DNA from: Deltaproteobacteria bacterium
GTDB taxonomy: Bacteria > Myxococcota_A > UBA9160 > UBA4427
Assembly: GCA_029261855.1 (NCBI GenBank)
Contig: JAJDAN010000039.1
Location: 124,001-188,000, forward strand
Length of the DNA: 64,000 nt
Direction of reading: 5' to 3'
The stretch's first letter is position 1. Each line of letters starts with the position of its first letter. The notes beneath the pieces were generated by a model. It was not told the DNA's origin, did no database searches, and was given only the letters and a program-made list of their open reading frames with translations. Both the position numbers and the translations under genes were made by a program. Positions 43,471 to 52,440 of this stretch are shown piece after piece.

Positions 43471-45030
43471 ATGAGCTGGAAGCCCGAAGCGGACGCGATC
43501 CGCCGCCGACGCGAGCTGGCGGCCGCCCTCGGAGGCGAGGCCGCGGTCGAGCGCCAACACGCCCGCGGCCGAGGCACCGTCCGCGAACGCATCGACGGCC
43601 TGCTCGACCGCGATTCGTTCCGCGAACACGGCGGCATTGCCGGTCGGGGCGAAGTCGACGACGACGGCCAGCTGGCGTCCTTCACGCCGGCGAGTGTCGT
43701 CGCAGGAACGGGCGAGATCGACGGCCGACGCGTGGTCGTCTGCGGCGACGACTTCACGATCCGGGGAGCGGCCTACTCGGCCGTGGGCCTGAAGAAGGCC
43801 CTCTACGCCGACGCCCTGGCAGTGCGCCGACGCGTCCCCCTGGTGCGGTTGCTGGAAGGAGGCGGAGCGTCCATCGCGGGCGCGGGCGAGACGCGTGGCC
43901 GTTCGGGCTACGACATGACCGCGCCGGCGCCGCTCAACCTGCTCTCGATGGAGAGTCTCGCGACGGTGCCGGTCGTGTGCGCCGCGTTGGGACCGGTTGC
44001 GGGCTTCCCCGCTGGGCGGCTCGTCGCTTCCCACCTTTCGATCATGACCCGGGACACCGCGCAGGTCCTCACGGGCGGTCCGGCACTGGTGGAGCGCGCC
44101 CTCAAGGAAAGCTCCAGCAAGGAGGAGCTCGGCAGCGCCAAAGTCCATCTTCGGAGCGGCGTGGTCGACAACGTCGCCGAGGACGAGGAGGACGTCTTTC
44201 GACAAGCTCGCAAGTTCTTGTCCTACCTGCCGTCGAGTGTGTGGGAACGATCGCCCGTATTCGACACGGGCGACCTGCGTCAGCGCGCGGAAGAAGAGTT
44301 GCTCTCGATCATCCCGCGCGAGCGCCGCAAGGTCTACAAGATCCGTCGGCTGATCGGGCTGGTGGTGGATCGCGACTCCTTCTTCGAGATCACGACCGGC
44401 TTCGGCCGCAGCCAGGTCACCGGCTTCGCCCGCGTGGACGGGCGAGCGGTAGGCGTGCTCGCCAACGACTGCCGCTTCGACGGCGGCGCGATGACCGCCG
44501 AGGCCGCCCAGAAGATCCGGCGCTTCGTCGAGACCTGCGATGCCTTCGGCCTGCCCATCGTCAGCTTCGTCGACGAGCCCGGCTTCATGATCGGTGCCGC
44601 CGCCGAGCGAGCGGCCACCATCCGTCACGGCATGGCTGCCATGTTCGCGACCCTCCAGACCACCGTGCCGTGGTTCGCCGTCCTGGTCCGCAAAGCGTTC
44701 GGCGTGGCCCAGGGCATCCACCTCGGGCCTGCCAGCACCGTCGTCGCCTGGCCGTCGGCGGAGAGCGGCGCGCTTCCGGTGGAAGCCGGCGTGGCTCTCG
44801 CCTACCGCGCGGAGATCGAGGCTGCCCCCGACCCCGACGCCCGACGCCGGGCCCTGGAAGAGGAGATGGCCGCCGCCCAGTCCATCCTTCCGCGCGCCGA
44901 GGAGTTCGGCGTCCACGACCTGATCGATCCGCGCGAAACGCGTCCGCGGCTGTGCGACTGGCTGGACGAAATCGAGCCGCAGCTCGCGCAACGCGAGCGC
45001 GGGCCGCGCCGCTACTCGATGCGCCCCTGA
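43471..45030 (+). CDS. Acyl-CoA carboxylase carboxyltransferase (beta) subunit
   Basis: 519 aa, the usual length of PCC/MCC-type carboxyltransferases. Two crotonase-like halves: N-half about residues 20-250 (GRGTVRERIDGLLDRDSF; LVRLLEGGGASIAGAGETRG) and C-half about 270-510 (FVDEPGFMIGAAAERAATIRHG; VPWFAVLVRKAFGVAQG). It moves CO2 from biotin to an acyl-CoA. No biotin carboxylase or biotin carrier gene is adjacent, so it must use a distant partner. The gene is followed 12 nt later by an XdhC-family gene, which is not a known partner. Confidence 0.88.
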   Translation: MSWKPEADAIRRRRELAAALGGEAAVERQHARGRGTVRERIDGLLDRDSFREHGGIAGRGEVDDDGQLASFTPASVVAGTGEIDGRRVVVCGDDFTIRGAAYSAVGLKKALYADALAVRRRVPLVRLLEGGGASIAGAGETRGRSGYDMTAPAPLNLLSMESLATVPVVCAALGPVAGFPAGRLVASHLSIMTRDTAQVLTGGPALVERALKESSSKEELGSAKVHLRSGVVDNVAEDEEDVFRQARKFLSYLPSSVWERSPVFDTGDLRQRAEEELLSIIPRERRKVYKIRRLIGLVVDRDSFFEITTGFGRSQVTGFARVDGRAVGVLANDCRFDGGAMTAEAAQKIRRFVETCDAFGLPIVSFVDEPGFMIGAAAERAATIRHGMAAMFATLQTTVPWFAVLVRKAFGVAQGIHLGPASTVVAWPSAESGALPVEAGVALAYRAEIEAAPDPDARRRALEEEMAAAQSILPRAEEFGVHDLIDPRETRPRLCDWLDEIEPQLAQRERGPRRYSMRP

Positions 45031-45042
45031 GCGCGAACACCG

Positions 45043-45126
45043 ATGCCCCGCCAACCTCCCGACGTGCCCCGCCACCCTCCCGACATGCCCCACCACCCTC
45101 CCGACATGCCCCGCCACCCTCCCAGC
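45043..45126 (+). repeat. 21-bp tandem repeat at the start of the xdhC-like gene
   Basis: Four units close to ATGCCCCGCCACCCTCCCGA plus C. They encode MPRQPPD, VPRHPPD, MPHHPPD and MPRHPPS. The units are in frame with the gene and three of them begin with ATG or GTG, so each could serve as a start codon. Confidence 0.85.
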
Positions 45127-46182
45127 GACCCCCGAGAGCAGCCCCCGGGCACACCCGACGTCCTCGATGAGATCGCACGCTGGCGCGAGGCGGGTCGGGG
45201 CGTGGCCCTGGCCACCGTCATCGCGACATGGGGGTCGTCGCCACGTCCCGCCGGCAGCCTCCTCGGCGTCGACGACGCCGGGCACATGGTCGGCTCGGTC
45301 TCGGGAGGCTGCGTCGAAGGGTCGGTGGTGGAGACGGCGCTCGCCGTCATCGCGTCGGGCCGCCCGGAGATCCTCGACTTCGGCGTGACCGACGAGATGG
45401 CCTGGGAGGTGGGACTGGCCTGCGGTGGCGAGATGCAGGTCTACGTCGACCGCGTCGCCGCTCCGGGCGAAAGTTCCGGGCAAGCGGGCGCCTGGCTCGA
45501 CGGGCTGTTGCAGGACCGCGCCGACAAGCGCCCCGTCGCCCTGGTCGTCGATCTCGCCAGCGGCCGTCGGGAGCGGCTCCACCCCGGGCCCGGCGACGCA
45601 CCGGACGCGTCCGCTGACGCCGACGTCGCGGCCTCTGCGCGGGAAGCGCTTCGCAGCGACCTGGCGCGACTACTCGACCACGACCCGGTGCCGCTCTTCG
45701 TCCAGCCCTTCAACCCGCCCCTGCGATTGGTCGTCGTGGGCGCCGTACACATCGCGCAACCCTTGTGTCGCATGGCTTCCGAGATCGGCTACGCGGTCAC
45801 GATCGTCGACCCGCGTCGGGCGTTCGCGAACGCGGACCGCTTTCCCGGGGTCGATCTCCTGCACGACTGGCCCGACGACGCCCTCCGCGCTCTCGCGCTC
45901 GACGCGCGAACTGCCGTCGTCACGCTTACCCACGATCCCAAGCTCGACGACCCCGCGCTTGCCGTCGCGCTCCGGTCCCCGGCCTTCTATGTGGGCAGCC
46001 TCGGCAGTCAGCGCACCCAGGCGAGACGGCTCGAGCGGCTCGCTGCTCTCGGGCTCAGTGAGGCTGAGAGTGCCCGCCTCCACGGACCGGTCGGACTCGC
46101 CATCGGCGCGCGCTCCCCGGCAGAGATCGCGGTCTCGATCCTGGCCGAGATCACCGCCCGGCTTCGCGAGCGCTCCGCCTGA
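45043..46182 (+). CDS. XdhC/CoxI-family protein
   Basis: 379 aa from the first ATG. Residues 1-28 are a Pro/His/Arg repeat tail unlike other members, so the true start may be later. The N-terminal XdhC domain follows (VALATVIATWGSSPRPAGSLLGV; SVSGGCVEGSVVE; GLACGGEMQVYV) and then a C-terminal Rossmann domain from about residue 227 (RLVVVGAVHIAQPLCRMA; FYVGSLGSQRTQARRLERL). XdhC proteins bind and sulfurate molybdenum cofactor for xanthine-dehydrogenase-like enzymes. No such enzyme is encoded here. Its last 32 nt overlap the convergent CarF-like gene. Confidence 0.86.
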   Translation: MPRQPPDVPRHPPDMPHHPPDMPRHPPSDPREQPPGTPDVLDEIARWREAGRGVALATVIATWGSSPRPAGSLLGVDDAGHMVGSVSGGCVEGSVVETALAVIASGRPEILDFGVTDEMAWEVGLACGGEMQVYVDRVAAPGESSGQAGAWLDGLLQDRADKRPVALVVDLASGRRERLHPGPGDAPDASADADVAASAREALRSDLARLLDHDPVPLFVQPFNPPLRLVVVGAVHIAQPLCRMASEIGYAVTIVDPRRAFANADRFPGVDLLHDWPDDALRALALDARTAVVTLTHDPKLDDPALAVALRSPAFYVGSLGSQRTQARRLERLAALGLSEAESARLHGPVGLAIGARSPAEIAVSILAEITARLRERSA

Positions 46183-46906
46183 AGCGGGTAAGAATGCGCG
46201 CCAGGACGACCTCCGCGCGAACGAAGAAGCCGACCCGGTCGAGCGCCGGATTGAGCCAGCCCGCGGTCACGCAGTAGCTCTGGTCGTGGGACGCCCGGTG
46301 ATGACGCGCGTGCATCTCCGGCGAGAGCACCAGGCCGACTCGCTGCAGCCACGCCACGCCCGGGGGAGGCACGGCCATGTGGGCCCAGCAGTGGAACGCG
46401 TTCGTCGCGAAGAGCGCGATCGCGAGTGCCGAGACGACGACATGCAGCGCCTGCCCCGAAAGTGACATGCCGGGCCCCCCGCTCACGAGGAGCGCAAGGC
46501 CGAGGGGCAAGGTCGCCAGCGCGTTGTTCCCCAGTAGCTCGAGGAAGCCGTGCTGCGTGATCTCCGCGGGGTCGCTGTGATGGGCGCGAAACGGAGCGAC
46601 GAGCAGCGGCCCCAGCAGTGGCGTTCGCGGATGGAAGTAGGTGTCGGCCACCCAGTGGACGCAGCCTCCCACGAAATCCGCCGCCGCGAATCCAACCAGG
46701 CCCCCCAGCGGAGCCAGCCACAGTAGACGGCCCGCAGGCGAGACCGAGACGATCCCTGCGATCACCGCGCCCCAGAGCAGGACGAACGAGGCCACCGAAA
46801 TAACCTCGATGGCGACGATCCAGCGGGGCCGGGCCGCTCGCGCGGCCACTCCTGCGCGCGCTCTCGCGATGGAAGCGGCCGATCGTCTCGTCACAACGCT
46901 CCACAC
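46151..46906 (-). CDS. carF: CarF/TMEM189-type plasmanyl lipid desaturase
   Basis: 251 aa if GTG 46906 is used; GTG 46894 is better spaced from the GGGAGG site. The histidine pattern of CarF/PEDS1 is complete: HWVADTYFH (84-92), FRAHHSDPAEITQHGF (106-121), FHCWAH (171-176) and HARHHRASHDQSYCVTAGWLNP split across 199-220. Four membrane segments flank them. In Myxococcus xanthus this family makes the vinyl-ether bond of plasmalogens and is needed for the singlet-oxygen response. The same reaction is inferred here, at the inner membrane with O2 and di-iron. It overlaps xdhC by 32 nt at the 3' ends. Confidence 0.87.
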   Translation of the reverse strand: MWSVVTRRSAASIARARAGVAARAARPRWIVAIEVISVASFVLLWGAVIAGIVSVSPAGRLLWLAPLGGLVGFAAADFVGGCVHWVADTYFHPRTPLLGPLLVAPFRAHHSDPAEITQHGFLELLGNNALATLPLGLALLVSGGPGMSLSGQALHVVVSALAIALFATNAFHCWAHMAVPPPGVAWLQRVGLVLSPEMHARHHRASHDQSYCVTAGWLNPALDRVGFFVRAEVVLARILTRFRRSAREAGR

Positions 46907-46947
46907 CTCCCGGTGTCGCGGTCGGGCCGAGCTTGGAACCGCGTGCT

Positions 46948-47005
46948 AGCAAGCCGGAATCGCAGATTCCGGCTTGCTGCGGGTGCGCGGCCTTACGCCG
47001 CGCAC
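46948..47005. repeat. Intergenic nested-hairpin repeat, copy C
   Basis: AGCAAGCCGGAAT, CGCAG, ATTCCGGCTTGCT (perfect 13-bp stem, 46948-46978), then GTGCGCGGC, CTTAC, GCCGCGCAC (9-bp stem, 46983-47005). It lies 5 nt after the stop of the serine hydrolase gene (minus strand). It is the reverse-orientation counterpart of copy B. Confidence 0.78.
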
Positions 47006-47009
47006 GATC

Positions 47010-48068
47010 CTAGACCGTGTCACGGAAGCAGTCGACGACTTCCTTCATCCATGCGTTCATGCGCGGCGCGAACTCGATGGGCGTCACGCCCAGGCGCACG
47101 ACGATGAGATCGAGCCCCGGTACCAGGGTGATCCGCTGGCCGTTGTAGCCGTTGGCCTGGAAGATCCCGAGACTGCCCGGAATCACCCACCAGTGCGACC
47201 CGTAGGCGAAGTTCTCGCTCGGCGCCTCGTCGCTCAAGCGCCTTGCGTGGTCGACCCAGCCGGCGGGCAGGATGCGGCGTCCGGCGAAGACCCCGTCCCG
47301 GAGATACAGCAAGCCGAAGCGGGCGAAGTCGCGGGCCGTCGCGTAGGCGAACGAGGATCCGATCCAGGTGCCCGCCTCATCGAAGCGAAGGGTCGCGCTG
47401 CGCATACCCAGGGGATCGAAGAGCCGCTCTCGCATGAAGCGCTCCACGGGCGGACCCGCCCCGAGCACGCCCGACACGAGAGAGGACACGATGTTGCTGG
47501 TGCCGCTCGAATAGTAGAAGGAACTACCGGGCGGGTGTGCGAGCGGGCAGCTCGCCGCGTAGCCGGCGACATCGTCCTTGCCGGGCCCGAAGAGCATGTC
47601 GATGACGTTGCGCTGGGCGTCGGTCTTGTCCGTGTAGTCTTCGAGGAAGTCGAGGCCGCTGCGCATCTTCAGCAGCTGATCGAGGGTGATGCCGTGCCGG
47701 TCGTCGGACGGATCGCTCCAGGCTTCGACACCGGCGGGACCGTCCAGGGACAGCTTGCCCTCCCCGACGAGCAGACCACACACCGCGTGCAGGACGCTCT
47801 TCGCCATGGACCACGACAGGTGGGTGGTGGTCGCGTCCATTCCCTCGGCATAGCGCTCCGCAACGATCCGACCCCGGTGCACGATCAGGCTGGCGTTCGT
47901 CTCGGGCATCTCGGCCGGCTGGCAGAACGCGTAGTCGAGCAGCTTGTCGAGGGACGCGACATCGACGCCGGCGCCGGGGCTGCCTTCGGGCCAGTCCGGT
48001 TCCGGCCACGCCGTCCGCTCGGGCTGCGGCGGGAGCGGCACCAGGGGCGCATCGGCTTCGTCGAGCAT
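47010..48068 (-). CDS. Serine hydrolase, beta-lactamase class C-like
   Basis: 352 aa without a signal peptide, so probably cytoplasmic. The SxxK motif SMAKS (Ser87, Lys90) follows THLSW, and YSSGTSNIVSSL takes the YxN position, with Ser-Gly-Thr-Ser-Asn after the Tyr. Later segments (FAYGSHWWVIPGSLGIFQANGYNGQ) supply the third motif region. It probably hydrolyses an ester or amide; lactam resistance is unlikely without export. It is transcribed with the enoyl-CoA hydratase genes just upstream (gap 37 nt), so a thioester or lactone substrate is possible. Confidence 0.82.
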   Translation of the reverse strand: MLDEADAPLVPLPPQPERTAWPEPDWPEGSPGAGVDVASLDKLLDYAFCQPAEMPETNASLIVHRGRIVAERYAEGMDATTTHLSWSMAKSVLHAVCGLLVGEGKLSLDGPAGVEAWSDPSDDRHGITLDQLLKMRSGLDFLEDYTDKTDAQRNVIDMLFGPGKDDVAGYAASCPLAHPPGSSFYYSSGTSNIVSSLVSGVLGAGPPVERFMRERLFDPLGMRSATLRFDEAGTWIGSSFAYATARDFARFGLLYLRDGVFAGRRILPAGWVDHARRLSDEAPSENFAYGSHWWVIPGSLGIFQANGYNGQRITLVPGLDLIVVRLGVTPIEFAPRMNAWMKEVVDCFRDTV

Positions 48069-48105
48069 GTGGAGTCGCCTCCTCGTCGCGGCTTCGGGTT
48101 CGGGG

Positions 48106-48939
48106 TCAGCGCCCTCGGAACACCGGCGGACGCTTCTCGGCGAAGGCCGAGACGGCTTCCTGGTAGTCCTCGGTCATGGCGCCGCGCACCATCCGGTCCG
48201 CCTCGTAGTCGAGGCAGGTCCGCAGGTCGGCTTCCTGGGCCCGGTTCAGGTTTGCCTTCATGAAGCGGTGGGCGACCGGTGGGCCGGCTGCAATCGTACG
48301 CGCCAGCTCGAAGGCTTCGGCCTGCAGGACGTCGTCGGCCACGACGCGGTTGACGAGACCGAGCTGCTCGCATTCCCGGGCGGACACGCGCTTGTTCGTG
48401 AAGTAGATCTCGCGGGCCCGAGCCGTTCCGACGAGCTGGGTGAGGAGCCAGGTGCCGCCGTAGTCGCCCGAAAGGCCGAGACGCGAAAACGACGTCAACA
48501 AGAAGGCGCTCTCGGCTGCGATCCGGATGTCCGCGGACAGCGCCAGGGAAAAGCCCGCCCCGGCCGCCGCGCCGGGCAGCGCCACGATCACGGGCTTCGG
48601 GAGCGCCCGGATCTTCGCCGGAAGCCGGTGCTCCCAGCGCAGCAACCGTTGCCGGTCCTCCATGGAAGGCGGGCGGCCGGCACTGGCCATGACCTTGGTG
48701 TCGCCTCCGGAGCAGAAAGCCTTGCCTGCACCCGTCAGCAACACGCAGCCGACGCCTTCGTCGACCTCGAGCACGTCGAAGACCCGGTGCAGCGCCTCCT
48801 TGAGAGGGACCGACAAGGCGTTTCGGGACTCGGGTCGATTGAGGGTCACGACCGCTACCCGCTCCTCGACGCGGCACAACAGCTCTTCCGTCCCGGTGTC
48901 GATGCTTCGCACTTCGGACGCGGCTTCCATGGGGGCCAT
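48106..48939 (-). CDS. Enoyl-CoA hydratase/isomerase-fold protein
   Basis: 277 aa crotonase-fold protein. The oxyanion-hole region is LPGAAAGAGFSLALSADIRIAAES (seen in parts), followed by SFSRLGLSGDYGGTWLL. The two Glu residues of true hydratases (in CELAM- and PEILLG-type positions) are not present; Ser takes both places. An Asp in SGDYGGTW could act instead, as in PaaG-type isomerases. It may therefore be an isomerase or a lyase rather than a hydratase. It is 2 nt downstream of the next crotonase gene. Confidence 0.83.
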   Translation of the reverse strand: MAPMEAASEVRSIDTGTEELLCRVEERVAVVTLNRPESRNALSVPLKEALHRVFDVLEVDEGVGCVLLTGAGKAFCSGGDTKVMASAGRPPSMEDRQRLLRWEHRLPAKIRALPKPVIVALPGAAAGAGFSLALSADIRIAAESAFLLTSFSRLGLSGDYGGTWLLTQLVGTARAREIYFTNKRVSARECEQLGLVNRVVADDVLQAEAFELARTIAAGPPVAHRFMKANLNRAQEADLRTCLDYEADRMVRGAMTEDYQEAVSAFAEKRPPVFRGR

Positions 48940-48941
48940 GC

Positions 48942-49721
48942 TCAGCGTCCCCGATAGACCGGCTCGCGCGTCTCCGCGCGTGCCTGCTTCATCTCGGCGT
49001 AGTCATCGGAAGCAAAGACCAGGGTCTGGGCCACGGACTCTTCCTGCATCGAGTGGTCTACCAGGGGCGTCGCCAGCCGGTCGAGGGTCCGACGGAACAT
49101 CTTCACGGTGAATGCCGGCGCCTTGGCGATGGCGGCAGCGATCTCGAGTGCGGTTTCGTCCAGCGCCTCGTCGGGAACCACGCGGGAAACGACGCCGTGT
49201 CGCAGCGCTTCCTGGGCGTCCATCGGCCTCCCGGTGAGGGCCAGGTCCGCCGCCAGGCCGTGCCCCGCCATCTGGAAGAGCCGCGCGGTGCCGCCCGAGT
49301 CCGGGACGACGCCGTGCCCGATCTCCGGCAGCATCATTCGCGTACTCTCCGCCGCGATCCGGATGTCGCACAGCAAGGCGCGTTCGAAGGATCCACCGAT
49401 CACCCAGCCCTTCATGGCCACGACCACGGGCACCGGCAGGGAGAACAACAGGCGCGTGCCCGCGTGCCCCCGTTCGATGAAGTCGAAATCGGTGATGTCC
49501 TCCGTCCGAACGCCGAGCTCGGAAACGTCGCGTCCGGAAGAGAAGGACTTGCCATTGCCCCGCCACACGACCACGCGAAGGCCCGGCCGGTCGTGCAGCT
49601 CGCGCAGGCAGTCGAAGAGACGGCGGTCCATCGCGTCGTTGGCGGCGTTGTGCTTTTCCGGGCGGTTGTTGCTCAGCACCGCGACGGGGCCGTCGTAGTC
49701 GAGGGTGATCAGCTCGCTCAT
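48942..49721 (-). CDS. Enoyl-CoA hydratase
   Basis: 259 aa from ATG 49721, with an AGGAGAAG site just upstream; a longer start at 49787 has no support. Both catalytic Glu residues appear (GGSFERALLCDIRIA and MMLPEIGHGVVPDSGGT). It should add water to trans-2-enoyl-CoA to give (S)-3-hydroxyacyl-CoA in beta-oxidation. It is divergent from the dienoyl-CoA reductase-like SDR (102 nt) and leads the reverse set 49721-46151. Confidence 0.87.
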   Translation of the reverse strand: MSELITLDYDGPVAVLSNNRPEKHNAANDAMDRRLFDCLRELHDRPGLRVVVWRGNGKSFSSGRDVSELGVRTEDITDFDFIERGHAGTRLLFSLPVPVVVAMKGWVIGGSFERALLCDIRIAAESTRMMLPEIGHGVVPDSGGTARLFQMAGHGLAADLALTGRPMDAQEALRHGVVSRVVPDEALDETALEIAAAIAKAPAFTVKMFRRTLDRLATPLVDHSMQEESVAQTLVFASDDYAEMKQARAETREPVYRGR

Positions 49722-49823
49722 CGGCTTCTCCTGCCTTGTCGCACCGGGATCTCGGCGGGCTCGACGCCCGGCTCCAGAAGCTATCATGGCACGCCCTTCG
49801 AGACGCAGAGGAGAGATCGCGGC

Positions 49824-50696
49824 ATGGGCCTTCCTGAACCGCCGTCACTGGGGGCGTCGGCACTCCCCGCTGGCACCTTTGCCGACCAGGTCGTGATCGT
49901 GACGGGCGGTGGCACCGGGCTCGGCAAGGCCATGGCGGTGGAGTTCGCCCGGCTGGGCGCGCGCATCGCCATCGTGAGCCGCAAGGAAGAGCACCGCGCA
50001 GCCGGTGTCGCGGCCATCGAGTCGGTCGGCGCCAAGGCGATCGGGGTCGGCTGCGACATCCGGCAGCCGGATCAGATCTCCGAGGCCTTCGACGTCGTCG
50101 AGCGCGAGCTCGGGGCCGCAGACGTCCTCGTGAACAACGCCGCGGGCAACTTCCCGGTGCCTGCAGAGGACATGAGTCCGAACGCCTGGCGAACCGTCGT
50201 CGACATCGTGCTGAACGGAACCTTCTACTGCTCACGGGAATTCGGGCGGCGACATCTCAGCGCCGCGACGCCCGGCAACATCATCAACATCGGCGCCGCC
50301 TACGCGTGGACGGGCGGCCCGGGCTTCGCACATTCCGCCGCCGGCAAGGCGGGGGTCAAGAACCTGACGGAGACCCTGGCCGTCGAGTGGGCCCCCTACG
50401 GCATCCGGGTGAACGCGCTGGTACCCGGGCTCTTCCCCCACGAGGACGAAGTCCAGGCCATCCGTTCGGTCCCCGAGCGCCGCAAGAACGACGGCGCTCG
50501 CTCACCCGCCCTGCGCGTGGGACATCCTCATGAGCTCGGCTGGGCCGCGACCTTCCTGGCCTCTCCGTTCGCCTCGTACATCACGGGGCACACCCTGGTC
50601 GTCGACGGCGCCAACTGGCAGCGCCGGTCGATGCTCATGCCCGAATTCGTTCCGATCCGCGAGCAGCTCGGCAAGGGCCCCTTCGGCAGCGACTGA
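49824..50696 (+). CDS. SDR of the 2,4-dienoyl-CoA reductase type
   Basis: 290 aa from ATG 49824, with an AGGAGA site nearby and a possible TATCAT -10 at about 49781. NAD(P) site TGGGTGLG (about residues 28-35) and NNAAGNF. The catalytic Tyr of normal SDRs is missing: GFAHSAAGKAGV has His five residues before the Lys, as in peroxisomal-type dienoyl-CoA reductases (HAGSAKAAV). It would reduce 2,4-dienoyl-CoA with NADPH during breakdown of unsaturated acids. An enoyl-CoA hydratase gene follows after 23 nt. Confidence 0.84.
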   Translation: MGLPEPPSLGASALPAGTFADQVVIVTGGGTGLGKAMAVEFARLGARIAIVSRKEEHRAAGVAAIESVGAKAIGVGCDIRQPDQISEAFDVVERELGAADVLVNNAAGNFPVPAEDMSPNAWRTVVDIVLNGTFYCSREFGRRHLSAATPGNIINIGAAYAWTGGPGFAHSAAGKAGVKNLTETLAVEWAPYGIRVNALVPGLFPHEDEVQAIRSVPERRKNDGARSPALRVGHPHELGWAATFLASPFASYITGHTLVVDGANWQRRSMLMPEFVPIREQLGKGPFGSD

Positions 50697-50719
50697 GCGG
50701 CCCGTTCAAGGAGAGTTCG

Positions 50720-51559
50720 TTGACCGACTCCACGCCCGCGCCCGGCTCCGTCAGCGGCGCGCCCGCCTACATGCAACTGGAACAGGACGGCCCGATCGCG
50801 ACGATCGTGCTGAACCGCCCCGAAAAGCTGAACGCCTGGAGCTGGGAATCCGCCCGGCAGATCACCGCCCTGGCGGACCGCATCCGTTTCGACGACAGCA
50901 TTCGTGTCGTCGTCGTGCGCGCCGAGGGGCGAGCCTTCTGCGCGGGAGTCGATCTCGGCATGCCCGAGGACCGCATCACCGGGCGTTCCCCGGCAGAGAA
51001 GGTCCGCAACTACTACGAGCGCTTCCGCTGGGTGCACGAACGCTTCCAGGTGCTGTCCCAGCTGCCCCAGCCCGTGCTGATGGCGATCCACGGCTACTGC
51101 CTCGGCGCCGGCCTCGAGGTCGCGATGATGGGCGACATCCGGATCTCGGCAGACGACGCGCGCTTCGCACTGCCCGAGCCCCGGGTCGGCGTGTCCATCG
51201 ACGCCGGCGGCGACATGCGTCTGGCCAGCGAGGTCGGCGCAGGCTGGACGAAGCTGCTCGCCTTCACCGGCCGCCGCATCGACGCCGAGACGGCGCTTCG
51301 CATCGGCATCGTCCAGGAAGTCGTTCCCCGGGACGATCTCGTTCCCCACGTCCGGGCGCTCGCCGACGAGATCGCCGCCAATGCGCCCCTCGCGGTGCAG
51401 GGCATCAAGCGCACGATCAACAACTGGTCCGAACGCGGCCTGTCCGAAGCGCTGCGCTTCGAAGCCGCCAGCGCATCGGTGTTGTTCAGCTCGGAGGACA
51501 TGACCGAGGGCTACCGGGCGATGGCCGCCAAGGAGCCCCCGGACTTCGACGGCAAGTAG
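50720..51559 (+). CDS. Enoyl-CoA hydratase
   Basis: 279 aa from TTG 50720 with a good AAGGAG site 9 nt upstream. Both catalytic Glu residues are in place (GAGLEVAMMGDIRIS and FALPEPRVGVSIDAGG). It probably hydrates an enoyl-CoA formed by one of the dehydrogenases. The genes on either side are SDRs, giving a compact set of reductase, hydratase and dehydrogenase on one message. A more exact substrate is not visible. Confidence 0.88.
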   Translation: MTDSTPAPGSVSGAPAYMQLEQDGPIATIVLNRPEKLNAWSWESARQITALADRIRFDDSIRVVVVRAEGRAFCAGVDLGMPEDRITGRSPAEKVRNYYERFRWVHERFQVLSQLPQPVLMAIHGYCLGAGLEVAMMGDIRISADDARFALPEPRVGVSIDAGGDMRLASEVGAGWTKLLAFTGRRIDAETALRIGIVQEVVPRDDLVPHVRALADEIAANAPLAVQGIKRTINNWSERGLSEALRFEAASASVLFSSEDMTEGYRAMAAKEPPDFDGK

Positions 51560-51591
51560 CAGACGCCGAAGCGGTATCGAGAGAGCAACAC

Positions 51592-52422
51592 ATGACGAAT
51601 CGAACAGGGGACGCTCGGAAGGTCGCGTTCGTGACCGGCGCGAGCCGAGGCATCGGACGCGCGTCCGCCCTCGAGCTGGCACGCCACGGCTTTGACGTCG
51701 TCGTCACCGCGCGAACCCTCGTCGAGGGCGAGACCGCCGACGGCCGCCCGCTTCCCGGCAGCATCGAGACGACAGCGGCCGCCGTCCGCGAGCTGGGGCG
51801 GGACGCCCTGCCCTTGCCCCTCGACCTGCTCGACCGAAGCTCCATCGACGCCGCCGTGGCCGAGACCCTTGCTCGCTGGGGACGCATCGATCTGCTCCTC
51901 AACAATGGCATCTACGTGGGCCCGGCCAACATGCAGCACGTCCTGACGTTCGATCTCGAGGAGGTCGAACGCATGTTCGCGGCCAACGTGTTCAACCAGG
52001 TCCACATCACGCGCCTGGTCCTGACCGGCATGCTGGAACGCAAGAGCGGAACGGTCATCGACATGGTGTCGGGCGCGGGCCTGTCCGACCCGCCCATGCC
52101 CGCCGGTCAGGGCGGTTGGGGCTTCGCCTACGCGGCGACGAAGGGCGCCTTCCAGCGACTGGCGGGCGTACTCGCGGTCGAGCACCGGAACAGTGGCGTC
52201 CACTTCTACAATCTCGAACCCGGCTTCGTGATGACCGAATCGATGAAGCTCAACGACCCCGACGGCGCACTCGAGAAATTCCAGAAGGCGGCGCCGATGA
52301 CGGTGCCGGCAAACGTCATCCGCTGGCTGGCGACGGACCCCGGGGCCACGGAGTGGAACGGCCAGACCGTCTTCGCCCAGCCCTTCGCCCTCGAGCACGA
52401 CCTGCATCCGGACTGGCGCTGA
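51592..52422 (+). CDS. SDR-family oxidoreductase
   Basis: 276 aa. NAD(P) motif TGASRGIG (about residues 16-23), NNGIYVG in place of the common NNAG, and catalytic YAATK (about residues 183-187) with the Ser of MVSGAG. The loop GLSDPPMPAGQGGWG between Ser and Tyr is longer than usual. It could oxidise the 3-hydroxyacyl-CoA made by the hydratase just upstream. It ends 18 nt from the convergent AlkB-like gene. Confidence 0.85.
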   Translation: MTNRTGDARKVAFVTGASRGIGRASALELARHGFDVVVTARTLVEGETADGRPLPGSIETTAAAVRELGRDALPLPLDLLDRSSIDAAVAETLARWGRIDLLLNNGIYVGPANMQHVLTFDLEEVERMFAANVFNQVHITRLVLTGMLERKSGTVIDMVSGAGLSDPPMPAGQGGWGFAYAATKGAFQRLAGVLAVEHRNSGVHFYNLEPGFVMTESMKLNDPDGALEKFQKAAPMTVPANVIRWLATDPGATEWNGQTVFAQPFALEHDLHPDWR

Positions 52423-52440
52423 GCGCGTCAGTCGCTCGAA

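Noticed and set aside
43213-45582. 789-codon open frame on the minus strand across the carboxyltransferase and xdhC genes
   Set aside because: The forward genes carry clear family motifs in these bases. The reverse reading is Arg/Ala/Gly/His-rich without motifs and spans two unrelated genes.
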